64,000 bases of DNA from Metridium senile (Eukaryota; Cnidaria; Anthozoa; Actiniaria; Metridiidae), in contig OX459096.1 in the NCBI GenBank assembly GCA_949775045.1, forward strand, positions 33,165,160-33,229,159, given 5' to 3'. The translations under genes were made by a program, and so were the position numbers. This document shows, in pieces, positions 32,349-43,821 of the stretch (positions are counted from its first letter, which is position 1; every line of letters starts with the position of its first letter). The notes under the pieces are model-generated. The model made no database searches. It was not told where the DNA came from and saw only the letters and a list, made by a program, of their open reading frames with translations.

Positions 32349-34768
32349 TGACCATAGTAACTAGCGGGTTAAGGCGTGTCCAGGAAAAGTTTTTCTATAA
32401 GCAATCTGTTGCAAGTAATTTATAATTCACCATATTCAACACTTTAGTCACGCGTATGCTAAAATTGACTTGTATCAGTTTTAAGGATCGCCTAACTTTC
32501 TAGTTACAGCCAATACACTTCCTTTTACATTATCTCATGTTTTTAACAGTGTAATCTTTTCATTGGTTCATTAATCGTACGCATTGTAATTCTACTTATT
32601 ATTTATGCATACGTTACCTGTGCAATAGGATGACAAAAGAATATTGTATGTAGTAGTAGAGTATAAATAAGGGTACGAAGTAATTGTATAAAATAGAGAC
32701 CAACTAGCCCAGTGCTAGAGACCAACTAGCCCAGTGCTACAGACCTACCAGCCGTTGGCTTGAAACCAACTAGCTGTGTGCTAGAGACCACCTAGCGAGA
32801 GCTAGGGTACTAGTAAAGTCATGCAAGATTAAAGCCTATCAACTGTCATCTCCGTGCCTCGTACTTCAGGTCCCGTGCTGTCCCGCAGGGTAATTTTACG
32901 GACCCACGCTACGCGAGTTCGCTACTACCGAATGCTAATCCTTCCCAAAGGTTCATTGTAGTGCAACCAAAATATTCCCGTAACAGTGGTGTTAGAACCG
33001 TGGTAATTGAGGTCGAGGAGGTCTCTCACGGAGCCGAAAAGAAGAAGAAGAAATTTAAAGAAGAAGAAGAAGAAATTTAAAGAAGAAATTTAAAAGAAGA
33101 AGAAGAAGAAGACGAAAAAGAACGAACAAAGAACAACCTTCAACAGAAGAAGTTTATTGACGAAAGAGTTTTTCATCGATCACAAAACGCTTAAACCTGT
33201 TAAGTATCCAGTATTGTTAACATTGTTCAACCAAGAAAAATTTTCCAAAGATTGTACAACTTCCATCGACAAAGAAACATTTGTTAAAGCACGCTGTAGA
33301 AGTAAGTCATAATAGTCAACGTATCCAGATTTTCAGGAGCTTCAACTAAGTAGAAAGTTTACTGGTGGAGTAGTTTATTGTTTATTATCTGTGTCAGCCG
33401 AATTACTGCACGATAAATCAGGTAGAGAAAAAGTCTCTCCTTCATCTTACCTTGCGAGCAAGATTGTACGTATACGTTTTTAACGATAGTTGACCACAAG
33501 ACAAAACTACCAGTAACTACACAGGTGTTGATACACTCGACTGAACTTTGTACAAGATTGAATTAAATTATTCAAGGAGAACAAAAAGAATACTGATTGA
33601 GAACGGAATCACGCGGCCTTGTGAGACAGAGAAGATTCAAGCCAATAAACAAGTCCAAAATACACCTACATGAGAAGATTCGTACAAGCAATTCGACGAA
33701 CACACGAGGAGCTTCAAGAGGAGGACGAGGAGAACTTCCAGTACTCAAGAAGGACTGAGACTAGTCCACCCCCGAACACGTTAGCCGCTCTAAAGAAACA
33801 ACGAAGAGTATTCTCAACCCCAGACGCGAAAATAAACTTGTCCAACCTGGATTCCATCAGACTCCAGCGACAGTGACAACTCGGATCATATAGACCCAGG
33901 AATATCCTTTAAACCAATCACATACGTAGCCGAGCCTACAAACGACGAGTTAACCATCGAAGGGACCGACGAAACAACAGACGAAATCTCAGAGATATTA
34001 GACGATAATCAAGGCTGGGACGACTCTGGACACCAGACAAACATGGAAATTAACACAGCAGCCCGCCTGATCCTGTGACATCAACACCGGGACCCAGTCA
34101 AGGTCCCCCTGGGGATGAAAATAATCTTGCACAAGCACCGGTTTGGTTCATGAAGTTCCTCGAACAGAATGCACAACGAGAACAACAGAATACACAACGC
34201 TTAGACGAACAACGCCAAGAAACACGAGCCCAACATGCCCAACTTGTAGTCCTGTTAGAAACCCGTGGCAGAATAATAGAAACCCGTGGCGAGAAACTAA
34301 ACAGAATACTAGATACCCAAATTGGGAATATTGATACCCAAAGATAGATACCCAAAGAGCGAATATTGTAAAGAAGCTAACCGAGAATGGCGAGAAGAAA
34401 AAAACATAGTAGGTCTCGTACCAGAGAGTACACCTTCCTCCAGACCTAAGACAGCCCCCGTCCAAGAACCAACGATAGTCAATCCACTAGTAGTCAAAGT
34501 AAAACAACAGGCCCCAGCTATACGAATCGAAAGCTCTTCTGTCACATCCCCTAATCAAGAGAGTATTGACAAAGACGCAAAGAAAACTGGAAAAGATATT
34601 GAAGAAGGAATTGCAATTGGAGAAAATTGGCCTTTTCCTGCAGGAATTTCACCCAAGCAAATAACCTCTACAAATTTAGGAAATAACAGAGTGACCATAG
34701 TAACTAGCGGGTTAAGGCGTGTCCAGGAAAAGGTTTTTCTATAAGCAACCTGTTGCAAGTAATTTATA
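32349..34768 (+). mobile_element. LTR retrotransposon derivative, gag-only, truncated 3' LTR
   Basis: A 637-bp LTR (32349-32985; starts TGACCATAGTAACTAGCGGG, ends CCCGTAACA) is followed one base later by a primer-binding-site-like TGGTGTTAGAACCGTGG (32987-33003). The LTR has a TATAAATAAGG box near 32660, an ATTAAA signal near 32830 and short internal repeats of ACCAACTAGCCCAGTGCTA. The first 77 bases of the LTR recur at 34692-34768, marking a truncated 3' LTR. Only 1.7 kb of interior remains, with no protease, reverse transcriptase or integrase, so this copy is non-autonomous. The superfamily cannot be assigned. Confidence 0.8.
33670..34691 (+). pseudogene. Broken gag-like reading frame of the LTR element
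   Basis: Three overlapping or adjacent frames appear to be one frameshifted coding region: 33670-33876 (MRRFVQAIRRTHEELQEEDE), a second frame to 34079 rich in Asp/Glu, then 34075-34347 (QAPVWFMKFLEQN, Gln/Arg-rich coiled-coil-like) and 34322-34744. It occupies the gag position after the LTR and a purine-rich leader (33040-33125). No nucleocapsid zinc knuckle is visible. Gag identity is inferred from position and composition. Confidence 0.55.
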
Positions 34769-35398
34769 TTAGGCTAAATTGTATACCCTATTCAAGACGC
34801 CAAGGCAAAAATCCATACCCTATTTGGCGGAATGTCCCCGTATAGTAAATATAAGGGAGTACTCCCCCCCCCCCCCCACGGGCCACGCAGGCTAGCAATA
34901 GAAAAGAAGAACAACTAACTATAAGAACAACGACAATGATATTTACCTAAATAGTTTTGAAATATCGACATCATAACCGTTTGCAATTAAATGATGACTT
35001 CTTTTTTTAAATCTAACATGTGCTGTTTTCGTCTTTAATTTCTGCGAACTCAGACATTCTAACGGCTAGTTATACGTTTTGGCTGCTGCTAATTACGACG
35101 GTCATATGTATGCAGCTAATATTCAACTAAACGCTCTTTCTAGTTATGGAAAGATCGGCTATGATTTTCTGCGACATTAAACTCGAGTTATATCGCAAAT
35201 ATTTAAAAGTCTTAAAAATAATATGAAGAACAAAGTTTCTATCGTTGGTTTCCAGAATACGATGCCCAGTCTCTTCGCTCCTTTGCATCTGTTTCTTTGC
35301 CGACCTCTTTCCGACTCAGTTCCGACGTTTTCCCGCCCTTTATTACGGTGGCCAGCTACGGTGGCCCACAAGAGCAAAACACAACTAAATATTTGGTT
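34769..35398. other. Intergenic, no gene recognised
   Basis: Includes a C homopolymer (34863-34879). Immediately before the minisatellite is the sequence AAAACACAACTAAATATTTGG, which is also the flank of the related array at 45780-45860. Confidence 0.5.
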
Positions 35399-35727
35399 TA
35401 AAACCCAACAATCTTTCGCAAAAACAACAATCTTTCACAGAACACAACAATCTTTCACAGAACACAACAATCTTTCACAGAACACAACAATCTTTCACAG
35501 AACACAACAATCTTTCACAGAGCACAACAATCTTTCACAGGACACAACAATCTTTCACAGAACACAACAATCTTTCACAGAACACAACAATCTTTCAATC
35601 TTTCACAGAACACAACAATCTTTCACAGAACACAACAATATTTCGCAGAACACAACAAAATTTCGCAGAACACAACAAAATTTCGCAGAACACAACAAAA
35701 TTTCGCAGAACACAACAAAATTTCGGT
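35399..35727 (+). repeat. 20-bp minisatellite with two unit types
   Basis: About 11 copies of ACAACAATCTTTCACAGAAC, then about five copies of the variant ACAACAAAATTTCGCAGAAC, with one short slip at 35597. The same unit occurs inverted, three copies, at 45780-45835. The encoded peptide frames are repeat artefacts. Confidence 0.92.
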
Positions 35728-35812
35728 GGACTAGTGACTAGTCACTCTACCACGCTAAGCAGCTTGGGTTGGTCGAAGGCACATAACTGAACAAAAATGG
35801 CTTCCAACAGCT

Positions 35813-36155
35813 AATGACGGAGATTAAGAAAGCATTATCTCGTATCATTTCTCCAGAGGGTTTAAGTACATTACCATCATTATTTTTGGAAAAATATCAT
35901 GGCATCAAAATGTCTCTCAGAACGCTAAAGAACATGCTAAAGAAAAACAACTTTAAGAGAAAATTTCCATCCTTGCTTTAATAATGGAGGGGAAGATGAT
36001 TTATAAATTCCATCTCAGGTGATGAGATAAAGTCTATGAGGGATAACTTGACATATGAGGAAGAGAAAAGCTGTTATCAAGAATACTTTGAATATGTTTT
36101 AGATAACACTGAATTGCAATATCCTATTGATGCTGAAGATGCACTTGAACTTTAA
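35813..36155 (+). pseudogene. Possible remnant of an integrase-type transposon gene
   Basis: A frame at 35813-35977 reads LMTEIKKALSRIISPEGLST then KYHGIKMSLRTLKNMLKKNN, resembling the helix-turn-helix (ISxRTLKRxL) that precedes integrase-core transposases in animals. About 40 bases later, after CCATCTCAG, an open segment (36018-36155) encodes DEIKSMRDNLTYEEEKSCYQ and ends at a stop. The link between the two parts and the family are uncertain. Confidence 0.3.
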
Positions 36156-37669
36156 TTTTATCAAAGACTTCTGGAGATTGCATGCAAAGATGACAAAGTT
36201 CTATCAACAAGTTACTGTTCAAAGATTTATTTATTCAGTCAAAATAATGCATAAACATACATGTATTTGATTTTTTTTATACATATACATAGCTAACTCA
36301 ACATGAAACAAAGTGTACATATAGATTACATTAACTATACATATGAAACAAAATGAAATTGTAATTATGAAGTGGTTGTAACTAGGTATTGTTACATGTA
36401 GGCAGTTTATATAAACTATGTTGATTTTATTTCATATAAATTTAGTGTTTGTGCTCTATGAAAAGATCAAGTGTATATTGTTAACTCGTGGATCGAAGAT
36501 CCTCGAGTTATTGGGATGGGGCTTTTGAACCGGAAGTGTCACTCACTCACTCACTAGATATGAATGTCGGTGTAAATTTTTGAGCCCCAAGATTTTGGTC
36601 AGCGTACCTCACTATATGCATTACATCATCTTTCAAGCAACCACTCTCCCAATTGGGTTTCCTGTGTAATGACGTAATCAAGACTACCCCTCCCCCACTT
36701 TGGGCTTCCTGTGTAAATACATCGCGACCTACCCCAACCCACTTGTAACTTACCCCACCATATAGGGGTCACGTTCTAACCTCACAAAGCTATTCTCACT
36801 ATGCATTGTTTGTGTACAGGTAAGTTTAAAATCTATACTCGAAATAATCGCTCTAACCTCCCATGTGGGACACTTCACTATATAATCGCAAATAAACGTT
36901 ATCACCAACAACGAGTGCATACTTATTATTAACAACGTAAAAAATGGTGTATCTTTTCTAATTTTAAGTTTTTAAGCGAAATTATTTATATGCGAGAGGT
37001 CACTAAATCAGATATTCGATCTTTCGCGCATGCTCAGAATGATTGAGGAATCTAACAACTCAAAAAATGACACGTAAAAACAACAAAAACAAACATACTG
37101 CATTGTAAATAATTTTTTATGAATTTGTTTACGTTGAATTTTAAAACGTGCACCCAGACACGGCTTAAAAACGGCTGACTCGTTGCAGCACGAGGTATTG
37201 CAACACAGGAAGCCCAAATACCACAGGAAGCCCAAGCAAATCGCCATCTTGGATTTGAACACGAATTTATTCGGATTTCTCGTACTTCTACATCGATTTA
37301 CTCTTCCAAAACAGCTTTCGCTTTGGGTAAATTGTTTGCTCAAGACATTATACAATTGCTAGCTGTTATATTCTAACGTTTTTACGGAAAGAGGTTTTCT
37401 AAAACATGTCAATATCAGACCGTTTTTGATACTCGAGCCAACTCGTTCCTCGAATTCTCAGTAAGCAGATTGATCAGCAAGGCCAGGAGCCCAAGGTAGA
37501 TAAAAACAACGACATGAAAGCTGGATTATTCCAATACAAACTGCCATCAATTGCAAAGCAAAGAAACAAGTAACTATTATATATATTATATAATTATACT
37601 TTTTTTTGATAAATATCAATATTTTCAAAACATAATTGATCTTTTTAGTAGTTAATCTACATGTGCAAT
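36156..37669. other. Intergenic, no gene recognised
   Basis: Short ORFs at 36750-36935 and 37008-37355 (minus) lack recognisable motifs. CTCACTCACTCACTAGAT microsatellite-like sequence lies near 36540. Confidence 0.4.
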
Positions 37670-37845
37670 CGGCCTTCTCCGGTTCATAACATCGCCCAGA
37701 ACGCCTTAAATCGCCTAAGAATTTAAGAGCTTTTTGCTAAAATCGCCTAACATCGCCAAAGATCTCTTTAGAGGTTAGGAACTTTTTGCTAAAATCGCAT
37801 TAGATCGCCTTATATTACGGCGATTTTAGGCCCCCGAGTAGGCCT
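37670..37845. mobile_element. Short relative of the 8180-12678 element
   Basis: Read backwards from 37845, the end is AGGCCTACTCGGGGGCCT followed by AAAATCGCCGTAAT, closely matching the left end of the 4.5-kb element. Internal words are CGCCTAACATCGCC and TTTTTGCTAAAATCGC, twice. The flanks share CAAT only. Non-coding. Confidence 0.55.
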
Positions 37846-38105
37846 GACAATTAAGATTTATACATCAATTTTAAATCTATTATAAACAAGAGCCAAAATG
37901 GCTACTCGGTCAGGCAGCTGTATGTCAAGATAAGGCTTTCATTTACGTCTTTGGGAATATAGGCTACTGGGCGATTTCCCGTGAATATTAAAATTCAATT
38001 ATTTCGTTATTTGCATCAGTCTGTCAAGAATTCTTCGCGGGGTTCCTGTGTACCATTGTGACGTCATCATTATCCCGCGCGCTTTCAAAAACGTCTGGTA
38101 AATTC

Positions 38106-38501
38106 GCCAGTAACAAAACGAGTAAAGGACTAGGTACTAGTTTTCCCAATTAATGTAATTTAGAAATGAACCTGATAATATAAAAGAGCAGATCAAGATA
38201 TGTAAGATTCCTGAGATTTGTTGCTTTTGGTTGGATATTTAGTGAGTTACAGCCATTCAAAACTGCCCAAAATTACAAAGGAATGTATGGATTGGAGGGA
38301 CAGGCGTCCTTTCAAACCATACATTTCCTTCTAATTTTAGGCATTTTTATGAGGGTGTATCTTGGTCAGAATACAACCACATGCAACCAAACTCAGGAAT
38401 CTAACATATTTTGATGTGCTCTCTTTAATTATGAGGTTTGTTTCTTAATTACATTAATTAGGGAAACTAGTACCCAGTCCTCTACTCGTTTTGTTACTGG
38501 C
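38106..38501. mobile_element. Foldback element with about 190-base arms
   Basis: GCCAGTAACAAAACGAGTA at the left and its reverse complement at the right, with inverted similarity continuing almost to the centre near 38295 (AATGTATGG ... CCATACAT). The arms are diverged by perhaps 15 percent. No coding capacity, no clear target duplication. Confidence 0.75.
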
Positions 38502-38714
38502 CAATAGCCTCAATTTGTTTGAGTAACTTCTTTTGCAATTTTTACGGTGTAAAAATTATCTTTTTATAACTGTTTGTTTAGAAACACAGACGCAGCTCAC
38601 ACAAGCTTTCCAGCTAGTTTCCATCAATTTGTTTGATATAACTTTACACTGGACATTAAAGGACTTCGTAAATTTCATGTCAGTTGATGTTAGAAACAGT
38701 CGTTCATACGTACG

Positions 38715-38802
38715 TTGAAAAAACAGGTTTTCGTCGACAAGACCCTGTCAATTCGAAAATAAAAATCGACAAGGTCTTGTTGACGAAAACCTGGTTTTTC
38801 AA
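38715..38802. mobile_element. Small palindromic element
   Basis: TTGAAAAAACAGGTTTTCGT and its near reverse complement at the right, arms of about 35 bases (including GACAAGACC / GGTCTTGT), central loop of about 20 bases. Confidence 0.65.
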
Positions 38803-39749
38803 TATTTTTTGGAAGGCTTTTCTACGTAAGAAAGACTGAATCTGTTTTAAAAAATCAACTAATACGAAAAAGCTTCAATTTGTGTATATACATTACATAT
38901 AAATTCACTTATTTTGCACATAAGACTTGTTATAGGTTGATACAGAGCTCATAGAGTGAAAATATTGGACCAGTAAAATCAGGAAAAATACTTAAAGTAT
39001 TAGTTGATTATGTATTTCACTGGTTCAATTATTTCTAATACAATAAAATACTCAAACTTTTTTAAGACTGAGAGATCTCAACATTTATTAGTGAATAACT
39101 ACTAACATGTGTATCAAATAGAGAACATGATATTAAATTAACAAAACAATTACTTGGTTAAGTTTACAACGGTGTAATGATCAGGAATAATATTGATTGT
39201 TCAAAAATAGGATAATGTGTTTTATAATAATGTCAACTATACAGTAAGCTCCTGCATATAAGAAAACACCAATTTTTGGAGTTCAAGGGCTGGGTGGATA
39301 AAGTTATCCACTGGAAATAAATTTCAGCACTGCATAGTTTTTTATGAATTTTACCCATTGGGCAAGGATTTATCCGCTGAATTGCACTTTCCACCCTTTG
39401 TACAACTGGCGCCAGGCTGATTGTGTTCTTGTTCTTATATGCAGGGTATTACTGTATTATTACTACGAGCTAGGTAACAGGGATTCTTATTTTTGTGAGT
39501 TTTTTCAGACATGCTTTTTTCAAAACCGATGAAAATATGAACATCACTATTATAACTCAACAGTTTTACATAGCAGATACTCATGATAGTATGCTTTGCA
39601 AATGCTATATCTGTGAAAAAGTAAAGTGCTAAATAATACAAAAAAACATTGTATGTTGACTGTTTCTCAGATATAACTTTAACCAACACATTGATCTTGG
39701 TAACAATTGTTAACAGGTGAAAAAGTTTAGATCAGACTGTAAAATTTGG

Positions 39750-39858
39750 TTTAGTTCAGAGTCGAGAACAGGGGGAAGTGGTTTGTAGTCACATGGACAT
39801 CTATTTAGTTCAGAGTCGAGAACAGGGGGAAGTGGTTTGTAGTCACATGGACATCTAT
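39750..39858. repeat. 52-bp tandem duplication
   Basis: Two identical consecutive copies of a 52-base unit beginning TTTAGTTCAGAGTCGAGAAC and containing GGTTTGTAGTCACATGGACA. Recent by identity. No function visible. Confidence 0.9.
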
Positions 39859-40210
39859 TATATTCTCTGAATATGCAGATTTTTCTTTTTACTGCCCATT
39901 GGTGTATAAGTGGGAAATGTCTTACTTCAAAGTCTGATGAAAACTATTTCAGTAAAAGATTTTTACTATCTAACTTAACACAAGTCAACTAAAAGGACAA
40001 TTAATACTATGGAAATCAGAAGAGTGGTAATATTTTTTTTTATATAAAATTGTATCATTTGTTATGTGATCATTATAAGCCAATAATGTGGTCACGTGAT
40101 ACAAAAGAAGAATTAGAGCAAATATTTTTACCATGCTAGTGACTCGCATAGTACTGTTGAGATAATTGTTACAAAATAATACACTGGAAAGACATTGTAA
40201 AATAACATAT

Positions 40211-41356
40211 TTACAGTGCAGGTTTTTTAAATTGTCCAAAGGTGATGTCTAAAATGATGTAGTCAATGTTGTTGTTTTTTGCCCTTTTCAATACTAGAAA
40301 ATTAGCTTGTTTATGTTTAAATGGCTCAATGGCTTCTTCAATATCAGTATTGTCAATGTTATTGATATCGGAACTTAAAAGACATGCAATATTGTCTTGA
40401 AAAAGTTTTACTTCTTGAGCAAAACCTTTCAATTTTAAGTTTAAAACAACTCTTTTAAAGGTTTCAGTTGCCTTGTTGCATTTTTGACAGAATATTTCGT
40501 CAAGGACTGTTATGACACCGCTTTTGCATACTTTGCAAGAGAAGTACATGTTGGATTTGACATCCTGAATTTCTGTCAATACTTGAACTTCTCGTCCAAC
40601 AGTTGTATGTTCAAGTTCACTGATATCGATTGTAGTGTAATCACCTACGTCAAGATGTCTTTTTGCTGTGGAAACTGGAGTGGTTAATGGATTTTTCTTA
40701 AACCACTCTTTTAGTGTTTTGCTTTTTGGTGACGTTACAGAAATTGTGACATGATTCTAAAATACTTAACTGTAGAATTTGTAATGTTCACTACTGGATT
40801 GTTACTTAAGTCAAAAGTTTGAGCTAGATTTCCCACAATGTGGAGGTAGCTTCCTTCTCTGTATCATCTACAATTGTAAATTCTTTCTTTATGACAGATT
40901 TCCCCTGTTGGGTTACAATATGTGTTGGTGTGTTTTCGTAAGATTTTACAATTCCTATAATGTTAACTCTTGTGTTAAGAGCTTGATTCAACTCTTTTAT
41001 CTTACAGTAAGTGGTTTCTGGCACAGTATCAATGGTACTTTGGGATGTTTTAATGTCTATTCCACCAGATAGTGTTAGTTCAATAGGTAGAGTCCCTTGG
41101 TATTGATATTGGGGTTTAATTTTGCGAACATGTACGCCTGACATTAAGTATGTTTGATCTAAACTTAGCCTTTTATCAAAAAATGATGCTAAGTTATTCC
41201 AGGCAATGCACCTTGCAAATGACTTGACGTCTGAGACCAACATCTCAAGGATTGTGCCAGTTGAAACATTCTTCAGAGCTTTTGATGTAACTTTTACTTT
41301 TAGATTGACTGAGTCCATCTTGTCCAGATTGATACTGGCCATGTCTATAAGGAAAA
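40211..41356 (-). pseudogene. RPA1-like single-stranded DNA-binding protein, frameshifted
   Basis: Resembles the large subunit of replication protein A. After the acceptor TTATAG|AC at 41356 the frame opens DMASINLDKMDSVNLKVKV, then FARCIAWNNLASFFDKRL and TYLMSGVHVRKIKPQYQ (first OB fold), then VNIIGIVKSYENTPTHIV and KKEFTIVDDTEKEATSTLWE (second OB fold). A frameshift follows at about 40829; the next frame encodes NLAQTFDLSNNPVVNITNS, and a second shift at about 40760 leads to HVTISVTSPKSKTLKEWFKK. The third domain has a zinc ribbon FSCKVCKSGV...FCQKCNKAT (40440-40560) and ends QFKKPAL at 40211. Two frameshifts suggest a decayed gene or a copy carried by a mobile element (some animal Helitrons encode RPA-like proteins), or sequence errors. 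Canonical RPA1 has an extra N-terminal domain, not found here. Confidence 0.7.
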
Positions 41357-42273
41357 GATACATAACATTAGACAAGTGAAAAACACTGTATCATTTTGTT
41401 TTGCTGTGACAATTGAAGGATTTAGAAGGAAATAGTATTACTAACATAAATTATTGTTCAACATGACATTTTTAATCTGGAACATTTCTAATGGTTTTTT
41501 AATATTTTTTTTCATTAATTTTATGTGTAAGGATAATGGTTGTATTGTATGATTTGATCTAGATTTTTAGTTCTAGCCATAAAATATTTCTGTAGTCTCA
41601 CAGTTTTCTAGAAGACTCATTGTGATTGGCTGCCCAGAACAATAAGCTCTATTGCTTATGCTTCGTTCTATAGTTTCACTCTGGGTTTAGCCAACCAATC
41701 ACCGGTAATGTTCTTTAGAGGTGCGTTCTGACCCAAATATTTTAGTAAAACCTTGTTTCTTACATAATTTTGTTATATTTCACATTATTGATTAATAATT
41801 GCTACCAATAACAACGTTTATATGGCTATTTAGGATGAAAACAAAAAAAATTGATTTCCGCAACAACATTTGTCATCTTGGAACCTTGCCAAACACTTGG
41901 TACCTGGGCTGAGACTCCAAGCCCTAACGATCATCTCATCATAAAAACAAAATGGCTTCGCATGTACATGATTGATTTGTGAAAAAAAAAAAAACTATTA
42001 ACGATAACTTAGTACTCTGTAGGGCTGTAATAAAAAGCCAAAACCACTTTTTATGTAAGTCAGAGAGATAGGGATTATGTATGTTGATTTAAATATTTTA
42101 ACACTTAAAAAGGTTGATTTATTTGACAAACAATGCGGAATTATGCGAAGAGTGGCAGAATCCCTGTCTCTTGGGTTCTTTTTAGAATTTGGACAAGGAT
42201 GCCCAGTTTATTTCAGCATTGTGTTCTATAGTAATGTTTTGCTGTCCACATGGTTGGTTATCTATACATACCT

Positions 42274-42330
42274 TTCTTGGTGTTTTGTTCTGAATCAAGT
42301 TCATCATCCCAATTTTCTGTTGTGTGAGCT
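42274..42330 (-). other. Exon-like 57-nt segment A upstream of the RPA-like frame
   Basis: TTTTTTTTAG acceptor, 57 open nucleotides encoding HTTENWDDELDSEQNTKK, and a consensus donor G|GTATGTA. Phase (enters needing two bases, leaves one) joins in frame to the RPA-like exon at 41356. The same structure, diverged, recurs at 43765-43821. Confidence 0.45.
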
Positions 42331-42759
42331 AAAAAAAATTGGTAATATTATTTTTAAATTTGATATGGTAATTGTTTTGTTTAATGCTCATTGCTATCAC
42401 AGCATAGATTTGCCTTTTGTGGTGCTACATATGAATGCGAAATCTGAGCCTGAGAGACTTTATGACTGTTAGTATGTAATAACATCTACAGATGTAATTA
42501 TGAAGTTTGAACATTCAAAATATCAAAAGTGTGTAATATACACTGTGTCAAAGATATTTTGAAAGTTATCATTTTCAATATATATAATTTATGGTACCTG
42601 TTGATTGTGTTAAATCAAAGAGTTCATTGGCTGTTTGAGTTAATGGTCCTTGTCTTGGTTCTGATGAGTGAAAAAAAAAAGATGACATCTACATTTATGA
42701 GGAATACATTAAAGAGGTTAACACTATGTTACTGTAAAGAGATCTCGAAACTGGACTAT

Positions 42760-42760
<1 letters not shown>

Positions 42761-42823
<63 letters not shown>
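42761..42823. repeat. (TAA)n microsatellite
   Basis: About 20 uninterrupted AAT/TAA units. It may be the tail of a LINE, since TATATAGCGCTTATTCAAG follows, but no reverse transcriptase frame is attached. Confidence 0.95.
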
Positions 42824-42968
42824 TATGTAGCTTATATAGCGCTTATTCAAGTCTGTTCTAAGCGCTTAAAATAAAAATACAAAATACAAAAATTATGGTG
42901 GTATATACAACTTTACTTCAAGTACTGTTGAGGTTAGGTAACTGTGCAATGAAGAGGTTTAACTTTGT

Positions 42969-43389
42969 GTATATACACCTAATTGCAAGAATGTTGTCTT
43001 ATAAAAATAAAATAAAAAACCTTATAAAAATAAAAAAAAAACTTATAAAAATAAAAAATATGAATTTATTAAAAGACAAAAGAAAGTCATTCAAGCTGAA
43101 CCAGCTCTTTTGTCTTCTAATTAATCCCTTAAGCCACTGTTTGAGCTTGAATGCCTTTCTTTTGTCTTTTAATTAATTCCTTTTTATTTTTATAGAGTAC
43201 AAACACTAAAAGTGTGCAATACTTTGTACTATTTACCACTAAATAGTGTTGATTAAACAATAGAGAACAAAATAATTTGCATAGTTTAGCCGCATTTAGT
43301 GGTATTTATGTTGCACACTTTTAGTATTTGTACTCTAATGTTTATTTTTTATTTTTATAAGACAACATTCTTGCAATTAGGTGTATACC
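42969..43389. mobile_element. Nested palindromes: outer foldback with two inner hairpins
   Basis: Outer arms TATACACCTAATTGCAAGAA (42973) and its reverse complement (ending 43386). Inside are two separate hairpins: 43073-43172 (AAAAGACAAAAGAAAG ... CTTTCTTTTGTCTTTT) and 43195-43337 (AGAGTACAAACACTAAAAGT ... ACTTTTAGTATTTGTACTCT). The geometry fits two MITEs inserted in or next to an older foldback. Confidence 0.7.
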
Positions 43390-43764
43390 TTATTTAAAAA
43401 AATGTTTTCGGGTTCAAAATGGTCACATCACACCAGCTAAGGCTAAAAGGGATTTTGGGTATTCTTTGTGTAATATTTTTATGTAGACAAATACAAATGC
43501 ACAGCAGAACAAGTAGAGCTAATAAGATTAACATGAAATTTGCATGAAATTAGCAAATTGCTTATTGTCCCAGTAATGCTTTTGGTCTTAGATGTGATAA
43601 TACATTGCACCAAAATAATACATTATTGGTTGGAGCATACCTGTCTATCTTGTGCAAATACAAGTCCCTTTTGGGGTATTTTTTTCAGAATTTTGGATGA
43701 AGATTTACACTTTTTATAGAATTGTGTTCTATAATAAGGTTTTGCTGTCCATATGGTTGGTTAA

Positions 43765-43821
43765 TTATACATACCTTTGTTGATGTTTTGTTCAAAATCA
43801 ATTTCATCATTCGAGTATGCT
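43765..43821 (-). other. Exon-like 57-nt segment B, paralogue of segment A
   Basis: TTTTTTTTAG acceptor, 57 nucleotides encoding RTAAYSNDEIDFEQNINK, then G|GTATGTATAA. Similarity to 42274-42330 extends into the flanks (GTTTTGCTGTCCA-ATGGTTGGTTA), so a larger block was duplicated. Both segments have compatible phases with each other and with the RPA-like exon, but no start codon in that frame was found upstream. Confidence 0.4.

Larger units (their letters stand above)
22386..33983. repeat. Segmental duplication, copy 1
   Basis: Matches 51953-64000 in direct orientation at an offset of about 29.6 kb rising to 30.0 kb. It contains gamma-glutamyl hydrolase copy 1, a LINE end, a Penelope-like fragment and most of an LTR element. 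From about 24.6 kb onward only a dozen or two differences were seen by eye; in 22.4-24.5 kb substitutions and indels are much denser. The match stops only because the window ends. Confidence 0.95.

Noticed and set aside
35399..35741. 172-aa ORF with HRTQQSFTE repeats
   Set aside because: Translation of the 20-bp minisatellite; no initiation context or domain.
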